From Oscillospiraceae bacterium (GTDB lineage Bacteria; Bacillota; Clostridia; Oscillospirales; Oscillospiraceae), in the NCBI GenBank assembly GCA_031262405.1, contig JAISHS010000028.1, positions 1-64,000 of the forward strand: a stretch of DNA of 64,000 nucleotides. The letters run 5' to 3'. This document shows, piece by piece, positions 49,351-58,394 of this stretch. A model generated the notes under the pieces. The model made no database searches. It was not told the origin of the DNA and saw nothing but the letters and a program-made list of their open reading frames with translations. Every line of letters starts with the position of its first letter. Within the stretch, counting starts at the first letter, position 1. A program made the translations under genes and the position numbers.

Positions 49351-49893
49351 ATGAGAGTTATTACGGGAACGGCACGGGGACGTAAGCTGCGCCAGCCGGA
49401 GGGCAGAGCCATACGCCCCACGACGGAGATAGTCAAGGAGGCGCTGTTTAATATCATCCAGTTCGATGTGGAGGGCAGGCGCGTGCTAGACCTCTTCGCC
49501 GGAACAGGACAGCTTGGAATTGAGGCGCTCAGCCGAGGCGCTAAAAGCGCCGTCTTCGTGGACGAGAGCGCATCGGCCTTAAAGCTCGTGCGCGACAATC
49601 TCGCGCTCTGTGGCCTAGAGGGGGATGTTGTGCGCTCCGACGCCGAGAGCTTCGTTTCCCGCGGGGGAAAGTTTGACCTCATCTTCCTTGACCCGCCCTA
49701 TGACGGCGAGCTGCTGGACAGAATACTGCTTAAAATTATTAGATTTGACATATTGTCGGATGGTGGTATAATAATCTGTGAGGCCTCGCGCGACAAGTGC
49801 CTTGCGCCGCCGGACGAGCCTTATTTTCTCGGTAAGGAATACCGCTACGGCAAGACCAAGCTCGTTGTTTTCGGCAGGCACGCCACAAATTAA
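49351..49893 (+). CDS. rsmD: 16S rRNA (guanine(966)-N(2))-methyltransferase
   Basis: MRVITGTARGRKL, VLDLFAGTGQLGIEALSRGA, LIFLDPPYDGELL. Confidence 0.96.
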   Translation: MRVITGTARGRKLRQPEGRAIRPTTEIVKEALFNIIQFDVEGRRVLDLFAGTGQLGIEALSRGAKSAVFVDESASALKLVRDNLALCGLEGDVVRSDAESFVSRGGKFDLIFLDPPYDGELLDRILLKIIRFDILSDGGIIICEASRDKCLAPPDEPYFLGKEYRYGKTKLVVFGRHATN

Positions 49894-49917
49894 CGCTATC
49901 ATTATTGGAGCAAGCAT

Positions 49918-50388
49918 ATGACGACCGCGATTTATCCCGGAACCTTTGACCCGCCAACCTTGGGTCATCTGGACATAATCTCAAGAATCTCCCGAATTTT
50001 CGATAAAGTCGTCGTGGGCGTCGTGATGAACGTGGGCAAAAATCCGATGCTCGACGCTGAAGAGCGTGTGCGGCTTTTGGGCGAGTGTGTCGCGCCCTTT
50101 CCGAATGTCGAGGTCTCCTCATCCGACGAGTTGCTTGCCGATTTCGCCGCGCGCTATGAAAACCCCGTAGTTGTGAAGGGTCTGCGCAACCAAATAGACT
50201 ATGAATATGAGACGACTATGGCGGTTTTCAACCGTCGGCTCTCGCCGGAACTGGAGACCTTTTTTATCACAGCCGACCGCGAATTTACTTACCTCAGCTC
50301 AACAGCCGTCCGCCAACTGGCGGCCTACGGCGCGGATTTGTCAGAGCTTGTGCCGGAGCCGGTCGCCAAGGCAATCTATAAGAAATAG
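49918..50388 (+). CDS. coaD: Phosphopantetheine adenylyltransferase
   Basis: AIYPGTFDPPTLGHLDII, VVKGLRNQIDYEYE, TYLSSTAVRQLAAYG. Confidence 0.97.
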   Translation: MTTAIYPGTFDPPTLGHLDIISRISRIFDKVVVGVVMNVGKNPMLDAEERVRLLGECVAPFPNVEVSSSDELLADFAARYENPVVVKGLRNQIDYEYETTMAVFNRRLSPELETFFITADREFTYLSSTAVRQLAAYGADLSELVPEPVAKAIYKK

Positions 50389-50454
50389 AGTCAAGCTATA
50401 CTTAAAAATTATTTTCGAGATTTTAATATAAATTTGGTTTGGAGGTAGACAGGC

Positions 50455-51006
50455 ATGAACGAATATGAAGATCTGGACGTTCAGGAGAATTTAGAAGCTA
50501 CGGAGCTGCTAGAGCTGCTCTACAACGCGGTTCTGGACGCCAAACGCTCGCCCTTGGGCAAGGACAAGTGCATGATTTCACGTGAGGAGACTCTGAGCTT
50601 GCTCGACGATGTTCGGGCGCAGCTGCCTGTTGAGCTTTCAGAGGCTAGGCGGCTGCTTCTGGCGAAGGATGAATTCATTGCCGCGGCCAAGCGCGAGGCG
50701 GATAGCATCCGCAAGAACGCTCAGGAAGAGGCAAGACAGCTTGTTGAGGAACAGGCGGTTACTCAGGCGGCTCGCACACGGGCAGCGGAGATTGTCACCG
50801 CCGCCGAAAACAAGGCTCGCGACGTCAGCCGCGCCGCGATCAAATATGTCGACGACGCCTTGAGGCGGACTGAGGAGGCGATAAACGCCGCGCTCTCAGA
50901 GGTCAGGGGTTCGCGCGCGAGCTGGCGCTCGGCGGCCGGTTCCGCGGTTTCCCAGCCGCAGCCCCAACCCCCGGAGTTCCAGAGAATTCTCGACGACGAA
51001 GACTGA
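50455..51006 (+). CDS. Conserved hypothetical coiled-coil protein
   Basis: Ala/Glu/Arg-rich coiled-coil with good RBS. Confidence 0.7.
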   Translation: MNEYEDLDVQENLEATELLELLYNAVLDAKRSPLGKDKCMISREETLSLLDDVRAQLPVELSEARRLLLAKDEFIAAAKREADSIRKNAQEEARQLVEEQAVTQAARTRAAEIVTAAENKARDVSRAAIKYVDDALRRTEEAINAALSEVRGSRASWRSAAGSAVSQPQPQPPEFQRILDDED

Positions 51007-51025
51007 GCAATAGGAGGATATACCT

Positions 51026-51589
51026 ATGAAGGACTCAAGTATTATTCAGAAGCTAAAGGACGGTAACGCAGCATTTCTATCCGGTGAAAAACCTGTTGGG
51101 AATATCTCGCCCGATCTGCGCAAGGCCCTGTCAGAGAACGGTCAATCGCCCTATGCGGTGATAATTACCTGCTCGGATTCGCGCGTTGTTCCCGAATACA
51201 TTTTTTCAGCGTCGCCGGGCGATCTGTTTATTATTAGGACGGCAGGCTGTGTTGTAGATGACTTTGAACGCGGCACGGTTGAATATGGGGTAAGGCACTT
51301 AGGCTCAAAGCTCGTGTGCGTTATGGGTCACACGAAGTGCGGAGCTGTTGGGGCGGCAATGCACAGCCACGGCGAAGAACCCGAAGCTCTGACCATTCTT
51401 GTGGGCGAAGTCAAAAGCGCAATCGGCGACGAGCAGGACAGCTACACCGCAATAAAGCTCGATACTCAAAACAGCATTAAGCGCCTTAAAGAGAGCACTT
51501 ATCTCAAGGAACAGGCGGCGTCCGGCGATATTGAAATAATCGGCGCGATGTATGACATTGACACCGGAGCAGTTGAGTTTTTTGAATAG
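51026..51589 (+). CDS. Beta-carbonic anhydrase
   Basis: ITCSDSRVVPE, VMGHTKCGAVGAA zinc-ligand motifs. Confidence 0.95.
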   Translation: MKDSSIIQKLKDGNAAFLSGEKPVGNISPDLRKALSENGQSPYAVIITCSDSRVVPEYIFSASPGDLFIIRTAGCVVDDFERGTVEYGVRHLGSKLVCVMGHTKCGAVGAAMHSHGEEPEALTILVGEVKSAIGDEQDSYTAIKLDTQNSIKRLKESTYLKEQAASGDIEIIGAMYDIDTGAVEFFE

Positions 51590-51622
51590 GGTTTTTATAA
51601 GAGCATACTCACGCCCAAACCT

Positions 51623-51681
51623 CGTCCCGGCTTCGTATCTACGGTACTAGCGACCGTTACGAATCCGGGACGAATTTTTTT
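51623..51681 (+). terminator. Long nested hairpin terminator with U-tract after carbonic anhydrase
   Basis: CGTCCCGG-c-TTCGTA-tct-ACGGT-N-ACCGT-t-ACGAA-t-CCGGGACG followed by T7. Confidence 0.85.
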
Positions 51682-51686
51682 AATGT

Positions 51687-51744
51687 GTCGCCTTCGGCGA
51701 CTCATTATATCTGTCCTCTGTCTTCTCGCTTCTGTCCTCTGGTA
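51687..51744. repeat. GTCGCC-TTC-GGCGAC hairpin plus heptamer array (TCTGTCC-type)
   Basis: tctgtcc tctgtct tctcgct tctgtcc tctggta. Confidence 0.6.
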
Positions 51745-54700
51745 TCAGATGTTTGCAAATTTGCGGAAAATCTGCGCTACCTCTGAGCGCTTGGCGCTGC
51801 CCTTGGGGACAAAGGTGCCGTTGCCCATGCCGTTGATTATCCCGGCGCGACCCAGAGCGTAAATCGCGCTTACCGAGTCTGAGTCCATTTGCCACTCGTC
51901 TGAAAATGCGGAGATTTCAATATTATCGGGCAAGGACTTGTTATAGACCCGCATATAACTATACAGCAGCAGACACATATCCTCGCGCGTGATAAGCTCC
52001 TGCGGCCGGAAGGAACCGGCGGCCGTGCCCTCGGTGATGCCGCTTAAGTATGCCCACTGGGCATAGACGCTGTAATACTGGTCGAGCGGGAGGTCGGAGA
52101 AGTTGCCGTTGTATGCGCGCATGAGATCGTTTCGTATGTAGCCCGTAACGCTGCCGAACTTGATGTTATACCAGTCGCCGCTCTTCCCGAGCACCTGTAC
52201 TACGCTGAGGCGGTTTTTCACCGAGCCGACAATCTCAGAGCTTGTCGAGGGCGAGGAGCGAATATTCACGTCCGTCGCCGTGACGAGACCGATGGCGCTG
52301 CCCTTAAACTCTTCGGAAATACCGGCGGCGCGTCCCAAAACGGTTATGAACATCGCGCGGTTCATCGCCGTCTGCGGCGAGAAGGTGGTAGAGCTCGTGC
52401 CGTTAAACAGCCCGCTGGCATAGACATAGCTCACGGATTCATAGTACCAGGCGTCGGAGGCAACGTCCGTGAAGGGAAGCGTGCCGCTGCTCTTAAACGA
52501 CGCGGAAATTGTGTGGTTGGAATTTATGTTGGAGAAGGTATAGCTCGTTACCGCGCCTACGCTGGAGCCGTCGACAAGGACGTCTGCGACCTTGAAACCG
52601 GCGGCGGGGGTGATGATATAGGTCTCAGACCCGGTCTGGACGACAAGAGCCGTACCGGTGGGGGAAATGCTGCCTCCGGCGCCGCTCGAGGCAGTGATGG
52701 AATACACGCGCCCGAGCTTATAGTCGACGGAAGAGACTGCGCTGGTCTTGTAACCGGGGGCCTCGGCGATAGCCTTAATCGTCATGTCGCCCTTCATCGT
52801 AAGGGGCGAGCTATAAAGCGTTCCGCCGATAGTGGGCGCGGCGCCGTTAGTCGTATAATAGATCTTCGCGCCGCTCGCAGAGCTGATAGCAATTTTAGAG
52901 TCGGCCGCGACGTAGTTTCCGGAGTATAGACCATAGTCGACGGAAAAGCTCGGCGCCGCGAGCTGCGGAACCTTGATTGTATAGCGCAAAACCGCGCTGT
53001 CGGCGTATTTACCGGTGTAGGCAATCGCCTGCAGGCGCGTCTCGTCATAGACGGTTATGGGTCCTGAATAGCGCGTAGAGCCGGTTGTCGGCTCCGAGCC
53101 ATTCAGCGTATAATAGATGACGGCGTTGGGATCGTCGGCACTCAGAGAAACAGTTTTTCCGCCGATAATGCCCGTGACGGCGGCCTTGGGTGCGCGGTCA
53201 AAGGTGCGGGGCTCGCCGTCCAACGGTACGGCGGCGCTGGGGTTATACTGGACGCTGTCGCGGTTCGGGTTGCGGTAAATCTCATAGCCGCCGTCAAAGT
53301 AATAGGTCTGGAAGCTGGCAAGTGATCTGCTCTCGCCCGCGCCGTAACTCGTGAGCTTCGTGATGACCGGGGTCTGCTCCATTACGGTCAGACCGATGAT
53401 GTTCCCCTCCGCGTCATACTTAAGGTCCGAAATCATTGCTACGTGGCTGACTGTCTTGTCCAGAGCGTCGCCCACCTGCAAGCTGTAGAGGCTCTGGTCG
53501 CCGACTCTCTCCGCGACGAACGGAAGCGAATAGGTGGTGCTGCGGTTTATGCCCCAAGCATAGGATACATAGCCGCTGCAATCCGTAGAAAAGCTCGGAG
53601 CAATCGCGGTATATTCGGAATAGGTGGTGTAAAAGCGGCTGGTGTTGTCCAAAATAGCCTTGGAATAATCCTCCAGCGTCAGGCCGAAGCCGGCTCTGAG
53701 CTCCTTCGCGCCCGTTTGGGTGTTTATCGTACCGCCGACATAGCCGTTGGTGTTGACCGGCTGGCCATAGGGCAGACCCGTATAGGTGACGCCGGCTTGA
53801 AATACGCCGCGGCTTCGCCACTGTGTGCGGTTTTCGAGCGGCGTCCACTCAATTTCGTGGAGCTGACGCGCGCGCAGAACCATATTGAGCTGCCCCTGCG
53901 AAACCGTAGGAATAACGCTCTGCTCGTCCTCTCCGTCGGAAGAGGAGCTTGTCCCCGCGACGAGCCGACTTTCAAGGTCGAAGCCGGAATCTAACAGCAG
54001 CGCCTCAAAATCGAGCATAAGCTCGTTGTTGTCGTTATACTCGCTGATTGCGTTCTGATCGTCGGGGCTGAGCACCTCGGCAATGGAGGAGGTACCGTGG
54101 ATATTAAACGGCTCCAGCTGTGCCTCGGAGAAGCCGTCGAAGAGCCCCGATAAGGGAGCTTGATAGTTTTTGTTGCCGATCTGAATCGCAAGATAGCCGC
54201 TGTCCGTGTAGCAGCTTTGAACATTCTCCAATATTGCGGTTTTTCCCGCCCAGAGGGTGTAGTTTAGCGGCTGTCCCGTCAGATATAGATTGCCAAATTC
54301 CGTCGGAATCAGCCCCATAACCTTAGCCGGAGCGTCGATACCGGTCGCCACGCCGAAGGCCTTCGCCTCAAACACCCAACCGTCGGAGATATAGAGAAGA
54401 CTCTCGCCCTTAACATAGAGCTGCTTAATCGGCTGCGCCGCCGTCAGAACAAGCTCGCGGGAGCCGCCGTCAGCGGGAATGCGGCAGATATAGCGCCCGA
54501 CGGTGTAATAGAGATAGCCGCCCGAGAGATTGAGGTTCACGCCGTCGTCGGCGGAAAGCGCCTCGACAGCATCACCGCGCTGGACGAAAATTCCGTCTTG
54601 ATTGAAGTAGAAATCCTCGCCGTCCGAGAGCATAACCCCGCCGTTTAATATATTGAGGTCTGAGTTCCCATAGTCCTCGCCGGGCGCGGCTGAGGCAACC

Positions 54701-54768
54701 GCAGGCAGGGCAAGGGCCGCGGCAAGCAGGAGAATTAATAGTAATATGTATCTGCGAGAAGCGTTCAT
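51745..54768 (-). CDS. Secreted SLH-domain surface protein with NlpC/P60-like, chitobiase C-terminal-like and SH3b domains
   Basis: Signal peptide (RRYILLLILLLAAALALPAVASA); FSTDCSGYVSYAWG; two ...YYT(L/T)NG..PT.G...Y.. repeats; SLH motifs FTDVASDAWYYESVSYVYASGLFNGT; SH3b VTATDVNIRSSPSTSSEIVGS. Confidence 0.9.
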   Translation of the reverse strand: MNASRRYILLLILLLAAALALPAVASAAPGEDYGNSDLNILNGGVMLSDGEDFYFNQDGIFVQRGDAVEALSADDGVNLNLSGGYLYYTVGRYICRIPADGGSRELVLTAAQPIKQLYVKGESLLYISDGWVFEAKAFGVATGIDAPAKVMGLIPTEFGNLYLTGQPLNYTLWAGKTAILENVQSCYTDSGYLAIQIGNKNYQAPLSGLFDGFSEAQLEPFNIHGTSSIAEVLSPDDQNAISEYNDNNELMLDFEALLLDSGFDLESRLVAGTSSSSDGEDEQSVIPTVSQGQLNMVLRARQLHEIEWTPLENRTQWRSRGVFQAGVTYTGLPYGQPVNTNGYVGGTINTQTGAKELRAGFGLTLEDYSKAILDNTSRFYTTYSEYTAIAPSFSTDCSGYVSYAWGINRSTTYSLPFVAERVGDQSLYSLQVGDALDKTVSHVAMISDLKYDAEGNIIGLTVMEQTPVITKLTSYGAGESRSLASFQTYYFDGGYEIYRNPNRDSVQYNPSAAVPLDGEPRTFDRAPKAAVTGIIGGKTVSLSADDPNAVIYYTLNGSEPTTGSTRYSGPITVYDETRLQAIAYTGKYADSAVLRYTIKVPQLAAPSFSVDYGLYSGNYVAADSKIAISSASGAKIYYTTNGAAPTIGGTLYSSPLTMKGDMTIKAIAEAPGYKTSAVSSVDYKLGRVYSITASSGAGGSISPTGTALVVQTGSETYIITPAAGFKVADVLVDGSSVGAVTSYTFSNINSNHTISASFKSSGTLPFTDVASDAWYYESVSYVYASGLFNGTSSTTFSPQTAMNRAMFITVLGRAAGISEEFKGSAIGLVTATDVNIRSSPSTSSEIVGSVKNRLSVVQVLGKSGDWYNIKFGSVTGYIRNDLMRAYNGNFSDLPLDQYYSVYAQWAYLSGITEGTAAGSFRPQELITREDMCLLLYSYMRVYNKSLPDNIEISAFSDEWQMDSDSVSAIYALGRAGIINGMGNGTFVPKGSAKRSEVAQIFRKFANI

Positions 54769-55161
54769 CGCGAACCTCCTAATGCTGAACATCACAGTTT
54801 ATGTCTTTTTATGGTGATCGGTATATTTTAGTTCGTATTAGGCAGGGCTTGTTTACTAATATATGTCAATGTCTGTCATAATCATGGTCATGTTTACATA
54901 ATCTGTTGAATTGTAGCATATTTGCGAGCGCATTTCAAGAGATTTTTTATAAAAAATTGTTACAATTTGTATTTCTTTCGTAATAAGCAGGTAATATATA
55001 CCAAAAACTGACAAAATTTTATAAAAATTACAGAATTAACAAATTATTCTTCACAAGCTCAAAATTTGTGGTAATATTAAAATTGGTGTGGAATGGTGTA
55101 TTGCCGTGGCGCACTGAGAGCGGGGTACGTTAAATTTCCTATTACGGGGGAGACGTCATAG

Positions 55162-57582
55162 ATGGCATGGGAATTTCCGTATAAAAACAAAAAGACGCCA
55201 TCGGCGCCTCCGCAGCGTAAAATCCCCGAGCTGATAACGACTCCCGAGCTGGGACTCAGCTCCGCTCAGGTCAAGGTGCGCATGGAAAACGGCTACGCCA
55301 ACGTCCCCGTGGAGCCGCCTTCAAAAACGGTGCGGCAGATCGTAGCATCAAACGTCCTTACGTATTTTAACCTCGTATTTTTCATTCTGGCGGGGTGCAT
55401 TATAGCCGTCGGCAGCTGGAGGGATCTGACATTCATGCCGGTGGTTTTCGCCAATATGCTCATAGGCATCTTTCAGGAGCTGAAGGCAAAAAGAACCCTC
55501 GACAAGCTAAATATTATAAGCGTGCCCAAGAGCATCGTTGTGAGAAACGGCGCGCGAAAAACCGTCAATGTGAATGAAACCGTGCGCGACGATGTGGTTA
55601 TTTTCACAACGGGAAACCAGATTTTTGCCGACGCCGTCGTGGTCTCCGGTCAGTGTCAAGTCAACGAGGCGCTCATGACGGGCGAGGCCGACGAGATTAA
55701 AAAAACCGTCGGCGACGAGCTGATGAGCGGCAGCTTCGTTGTCTCCGGCACGGTTCGCGCCCGCCTGACGCGGGTGGGTCACAATTCTTATGTAAACCGC
55801 TTGACGCTCGAGTCAAAGATGGCGAAAAACCGCAAGCAGTCCGAGATGATGGACTCGCTGTCAAAACTAGTAAAATGGATCGGCATTGCGCTGATCCCGA
55901 TTGGCGCGCTAATGGCGGTAAAGGAAATCGTCTGGCTAGACAGGAGCATGACGGAGGGCGTTGTCTCGACCGTCGGTGCGCTGGTGGGCATGATTCCAGA
56001 GGGTTTATACCTCCTCACGAGTCTTGCGCTGGCGGCCGCCGTTATTAGACTTGCACAGCGAAAAACCCTTGTGCACGACATGAACTGTATCGAGACCCTC
56101 GCGCGTATTGACACGCTCTGCGTAGACAAAACCGGCACCATAACCGAGAACAAAATGATTGTCGAGGACGTTCATCTGCTCCGCGAGGACAGATATATCA
56201 AGGACGATATCCGCATGATTATGAGTGATTATGTCTACTCCATGCAGGACGACAACGACACTATGGCGGCGCTGAGGAAATATTTTAACGGCAAGCAAAA
56301 CCAGAGGGCTGTTGAAACTCTGCCCTTCACCTCTGTCAAGAAATACGGCGGGGTCTCCTTCCACGAGGACGAGACCTATCTGCTGGGCGCGCCGGACATT
56401 ATCCTCGGCGAGAGCTACGGCGCTTATAAGGAAAAGGTGGATTTCTATTCCGCAAAGGGCTGCCGTGTGCTGCTGCTGGCGCTCTATGACGGAGCCCTGA
56501 CGGACGAAGCTTTGACGGCGGAGATAATGCCGCTGGCACTCGTTCTGCTTGCCAATAAAATCCGTAAAAACGCGAAAGAGACCTTCGGCTTCTTCGAGAA
56601 TCAGGGCGTGAAGATAAAAGTCATCTCCGGCGACAACGCGCTCACGGTCTCCGAGGTTGCAAAACGCGCCGGAATTGCAAACGCCGAGAGATATATTGAT
56701 GCGCGCATGCTGACGGATGAGGGCGCCCTGCGCCATGCCGCCCGCGAGTTTACGGTGTTCGGCAGGGTGACCCCCGATCAGAAGCGAAAGCTCATTCGCG
56801 CGATGAAGGACGAGGGCGCGACGGTCGGCATGACCGGCGACGGCGTGAACGACGTTCTCGCGCTCAAGGAGGCGGACATCAGCGTTGCTATGGCGTCCGG
56901 AAGCGAGGTGGCGTGTCAGGTCTCGAACATCGTCCTGCTCAACTCAAACTTTGGCTCAATGCCCTCTGTGGTTATGGAGGGGCGGCGGGTAATCAATAAC
57001 ATCCAGCGCAGCGCCTCACTGTTTTTGGTCAAGAACATCTTCTCGATAGTGATGGCGATAATCTCGCTCATTTTCACCCTGCCGTATCCGCTCACGCCGT
57101 CGCAGCTGACTCTGGTCAGCTCGCTGACGATTGGTTTGCCGGGCTTTGTTCTGGCGATGGAGCCGAACCACGCGCTGGTGCGCGGAAAGTTCCTCCCGAA
57201 CGTGCTGGGCAAGGCGCTGCCGGGCGGCACCGCGAACGTGATACTGGTTGTGGGGGTAATGCTGTTCTACAGGGCGTTTTCCCTACCGGACGAGATGATG
57301 AGCACGATTTGTGCGCTCATAATGGCGTCCGTGGGTGTAATCGTCCTGCACGGCCTGTGCAAGCCCTATACTTCGCTGAGAAAAGCCCTCATGCTAACGG
57401 TCGTTGCGGCGCTGCTGCTGTGCGTAATCTTCCTGAGAAACTTTTTCACCCTCGCCACCCTTGACTACGGCTCAATTCTTGTGCTCTTGGTGTTCGTCCT
57501 CTTGGCGTATCCGCTCATGGGCGTTCTCATGAGCTTGGGCAACAGATTCGGCTGGAGGTACAGAAAGAGGTTTTGGAAGTAG
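55162..57582 (+). CDS. Cation-translocating P-type ATPase
   Basis: LCVDKTGTITENKM phosphorylation motif, MTGDGVNDVLALKEADI, MIPEGLYLLTSLALA. Confidence 0.95.
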   Translation: MAWEFPYKNKKTPSAPPQRKIPELITTPELGLSSAQVKVRMENGYANVPVEPPSKTVRQIVASNVLTYFNLVFFILAGCIIAVGSWRDLTFMPVVFANMLIGIFQELKAKRTLDKLNIISVPKSIVVRNGARKTVNVNETVRDDVVIFTTGNQIFADAVVVSGQCQVNEALMTGEADEIKKTVGDELMSGSFVVSGTVRARLTRVGHNSYVNRLTLESKMAKNRKQSEMMDSLSKLVKWIGIALIPIGALMAVKEIVWLDRSMTEGVVSTVGALVGMIPEGLYLLTSLALAAAVIRLAQRKTLVHDMNCIETLARIDTLCVDKTGTITENKMIVEDVHLLREDRYIKDDIRMIMSDYVYSMQDDNDTMAALRKYFNGKQNQRAVETLPFTSVKKYGGVSFHEDETYLLGAPDIILGESYGAYKEKVDFYSAKGCRVLLLALYDGALTDEALTAEIMPLALVLLANKIRKNAKETFGFFENQGVKIKVISGDNALTVSEVAKRAGIANAERYIDARMLTDEGALRHAAREFTVFGRVTPDQKRKLIRAMKDEGATVGMTGDGVNDVLALKEADISVAMASGSEVACQVSNIVLLNSNFGSMPSVVMEGRRVINNIQRSASLFLVKNIFSIVMAIISLIFTLPYPLTPSQLTLVSSLTIGLPGFVLAMEPNHALVRGKFLPNVLGKALPGGTANVILVVGVMLFYRAFSLPDEMMSTICALIMASVGVIVLHGLCKPYTSLRKALMLTVVAALLLCVIFLRNFFTLATLDYGSILVLLVFVLLAYPLMGVLMSLGNRFGWRYRKRFWK

Positions 57583-57614
57583 CAGATATGAGATAGTAGA
57601 GTCGATTTGAGGTG

Positions 57615-57660
57615 ATACATTAACGGGGACTGCTCGGGTGAGCAGCCCCCGTTAATGTAT
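57615..57660. terminator. Long inverted repeat after P-type ATPase gene
   Basis: ATACATTAACGGGG-a-CTGCTC-GGGT-GAGCAG-c-CCCCGTTAATGTAT. Confidence 0.7.
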
Positions 57661-57841
57661 AAGGTTTTACATTTATCGTCCTAATCATGTAAGTATAATT
57701 TATTCAAGTGTAATACTTAAAAAAAAAAAACATAAAACTATAAAACAGAAAGTCCAAATGAGAACAGATATTATAAAGCATTTTTGTAAAAATATTTTAA
57801 AGTGTATGTAAAAAATTCTGGGGAGTTTTGGTAAATAGAGG

Positions 57842-57871
57842 TTGACTTTTTGCAAAAAGGAGTGTTACAAT
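57842..57871 (+). promoter_or_regulatory. Promoter TTGACT-N18-TACAAT upstream of Panacea gene
   Basis: -35 57842..57847, -10 57866..57871. Confidence 0.7.
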
Positions 57872-57926
57872 GTACAAAAAAGTAGGACGAATAGCATTTA
57901 ATATTTACAAAAAAAGGAGGTACTCC

Positions 57927-58394
57927 GTGATTACAGCTGTAGATGTTGCAAATACGATCGTACTAAAGGCTCAGAACGAAGGGGCGAGCCTTAGTCACAC
58001 GAAATTGCAAAAGCTCACCTATATGGTTTATGCCTGTTATTTTGCTAAAACCGGAGTTCAATTGTTTTCTGACCGTTTTGAGAAATTGGAAAAAGGACCG
58101 GTAAGCCCTAGTGTGTATGTAGCTTTTTATAACCGCTTAGGAGAGAAACATATTAGAAGGCCAGCTTCTCAAGGTGAAGGTGGCATAAGAGTTTTGGAAT
58201 CAAAAGGCATTTTGGGCGAGTGTCTTGATCTTGTGTGGAATAGGTTTGGCGGTAAGAGTACTGATGAGCTTGTGAATAAAACTCATGAGACAGGATCTGC
58301 TTGGAAAAAGTGTGAGTTTGATGGCAACCTTCTAAATGATGAAGATATAAAGTCTGATGGGGAGAGGTGGTTTTTAGATGACTGCCAGAAATGA
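57927..58394 (+). CDS. Panacea (DUF4065) domain protein, SocA/GepA-like putative antitoxin
   Basis: VDVANTIVLKAQNEGASLSHTKLQKLTYMVYACYFAKTG...FEKLEKGPVSPSVYVAF; AAAGGAGG RBS before GTG 57927; upstream ATG 57870 overlaps the -10 box. Confidence 0.88.
   Translation: MITAVDVANTIVLKAQNEGASLSHTKLQKLTYMVYACYFAKTGVQLFSDRFEKLEKGPVSPSVYVAFYNRLGEKHIRRPASQGEGGIRVLESKGILGECLDLVWNRFGGKSTDELVNKTHETGSAWKKCEFDGNLLNDEDIKSDGERWFLDDCQK

Noticed and set aside
57870-57926. ATG 57870 as the start of the Panacea gene
   Set aside because: It overlaps the -10 hexamer; GTG 57927 has a strong RBS and matches the domain start.
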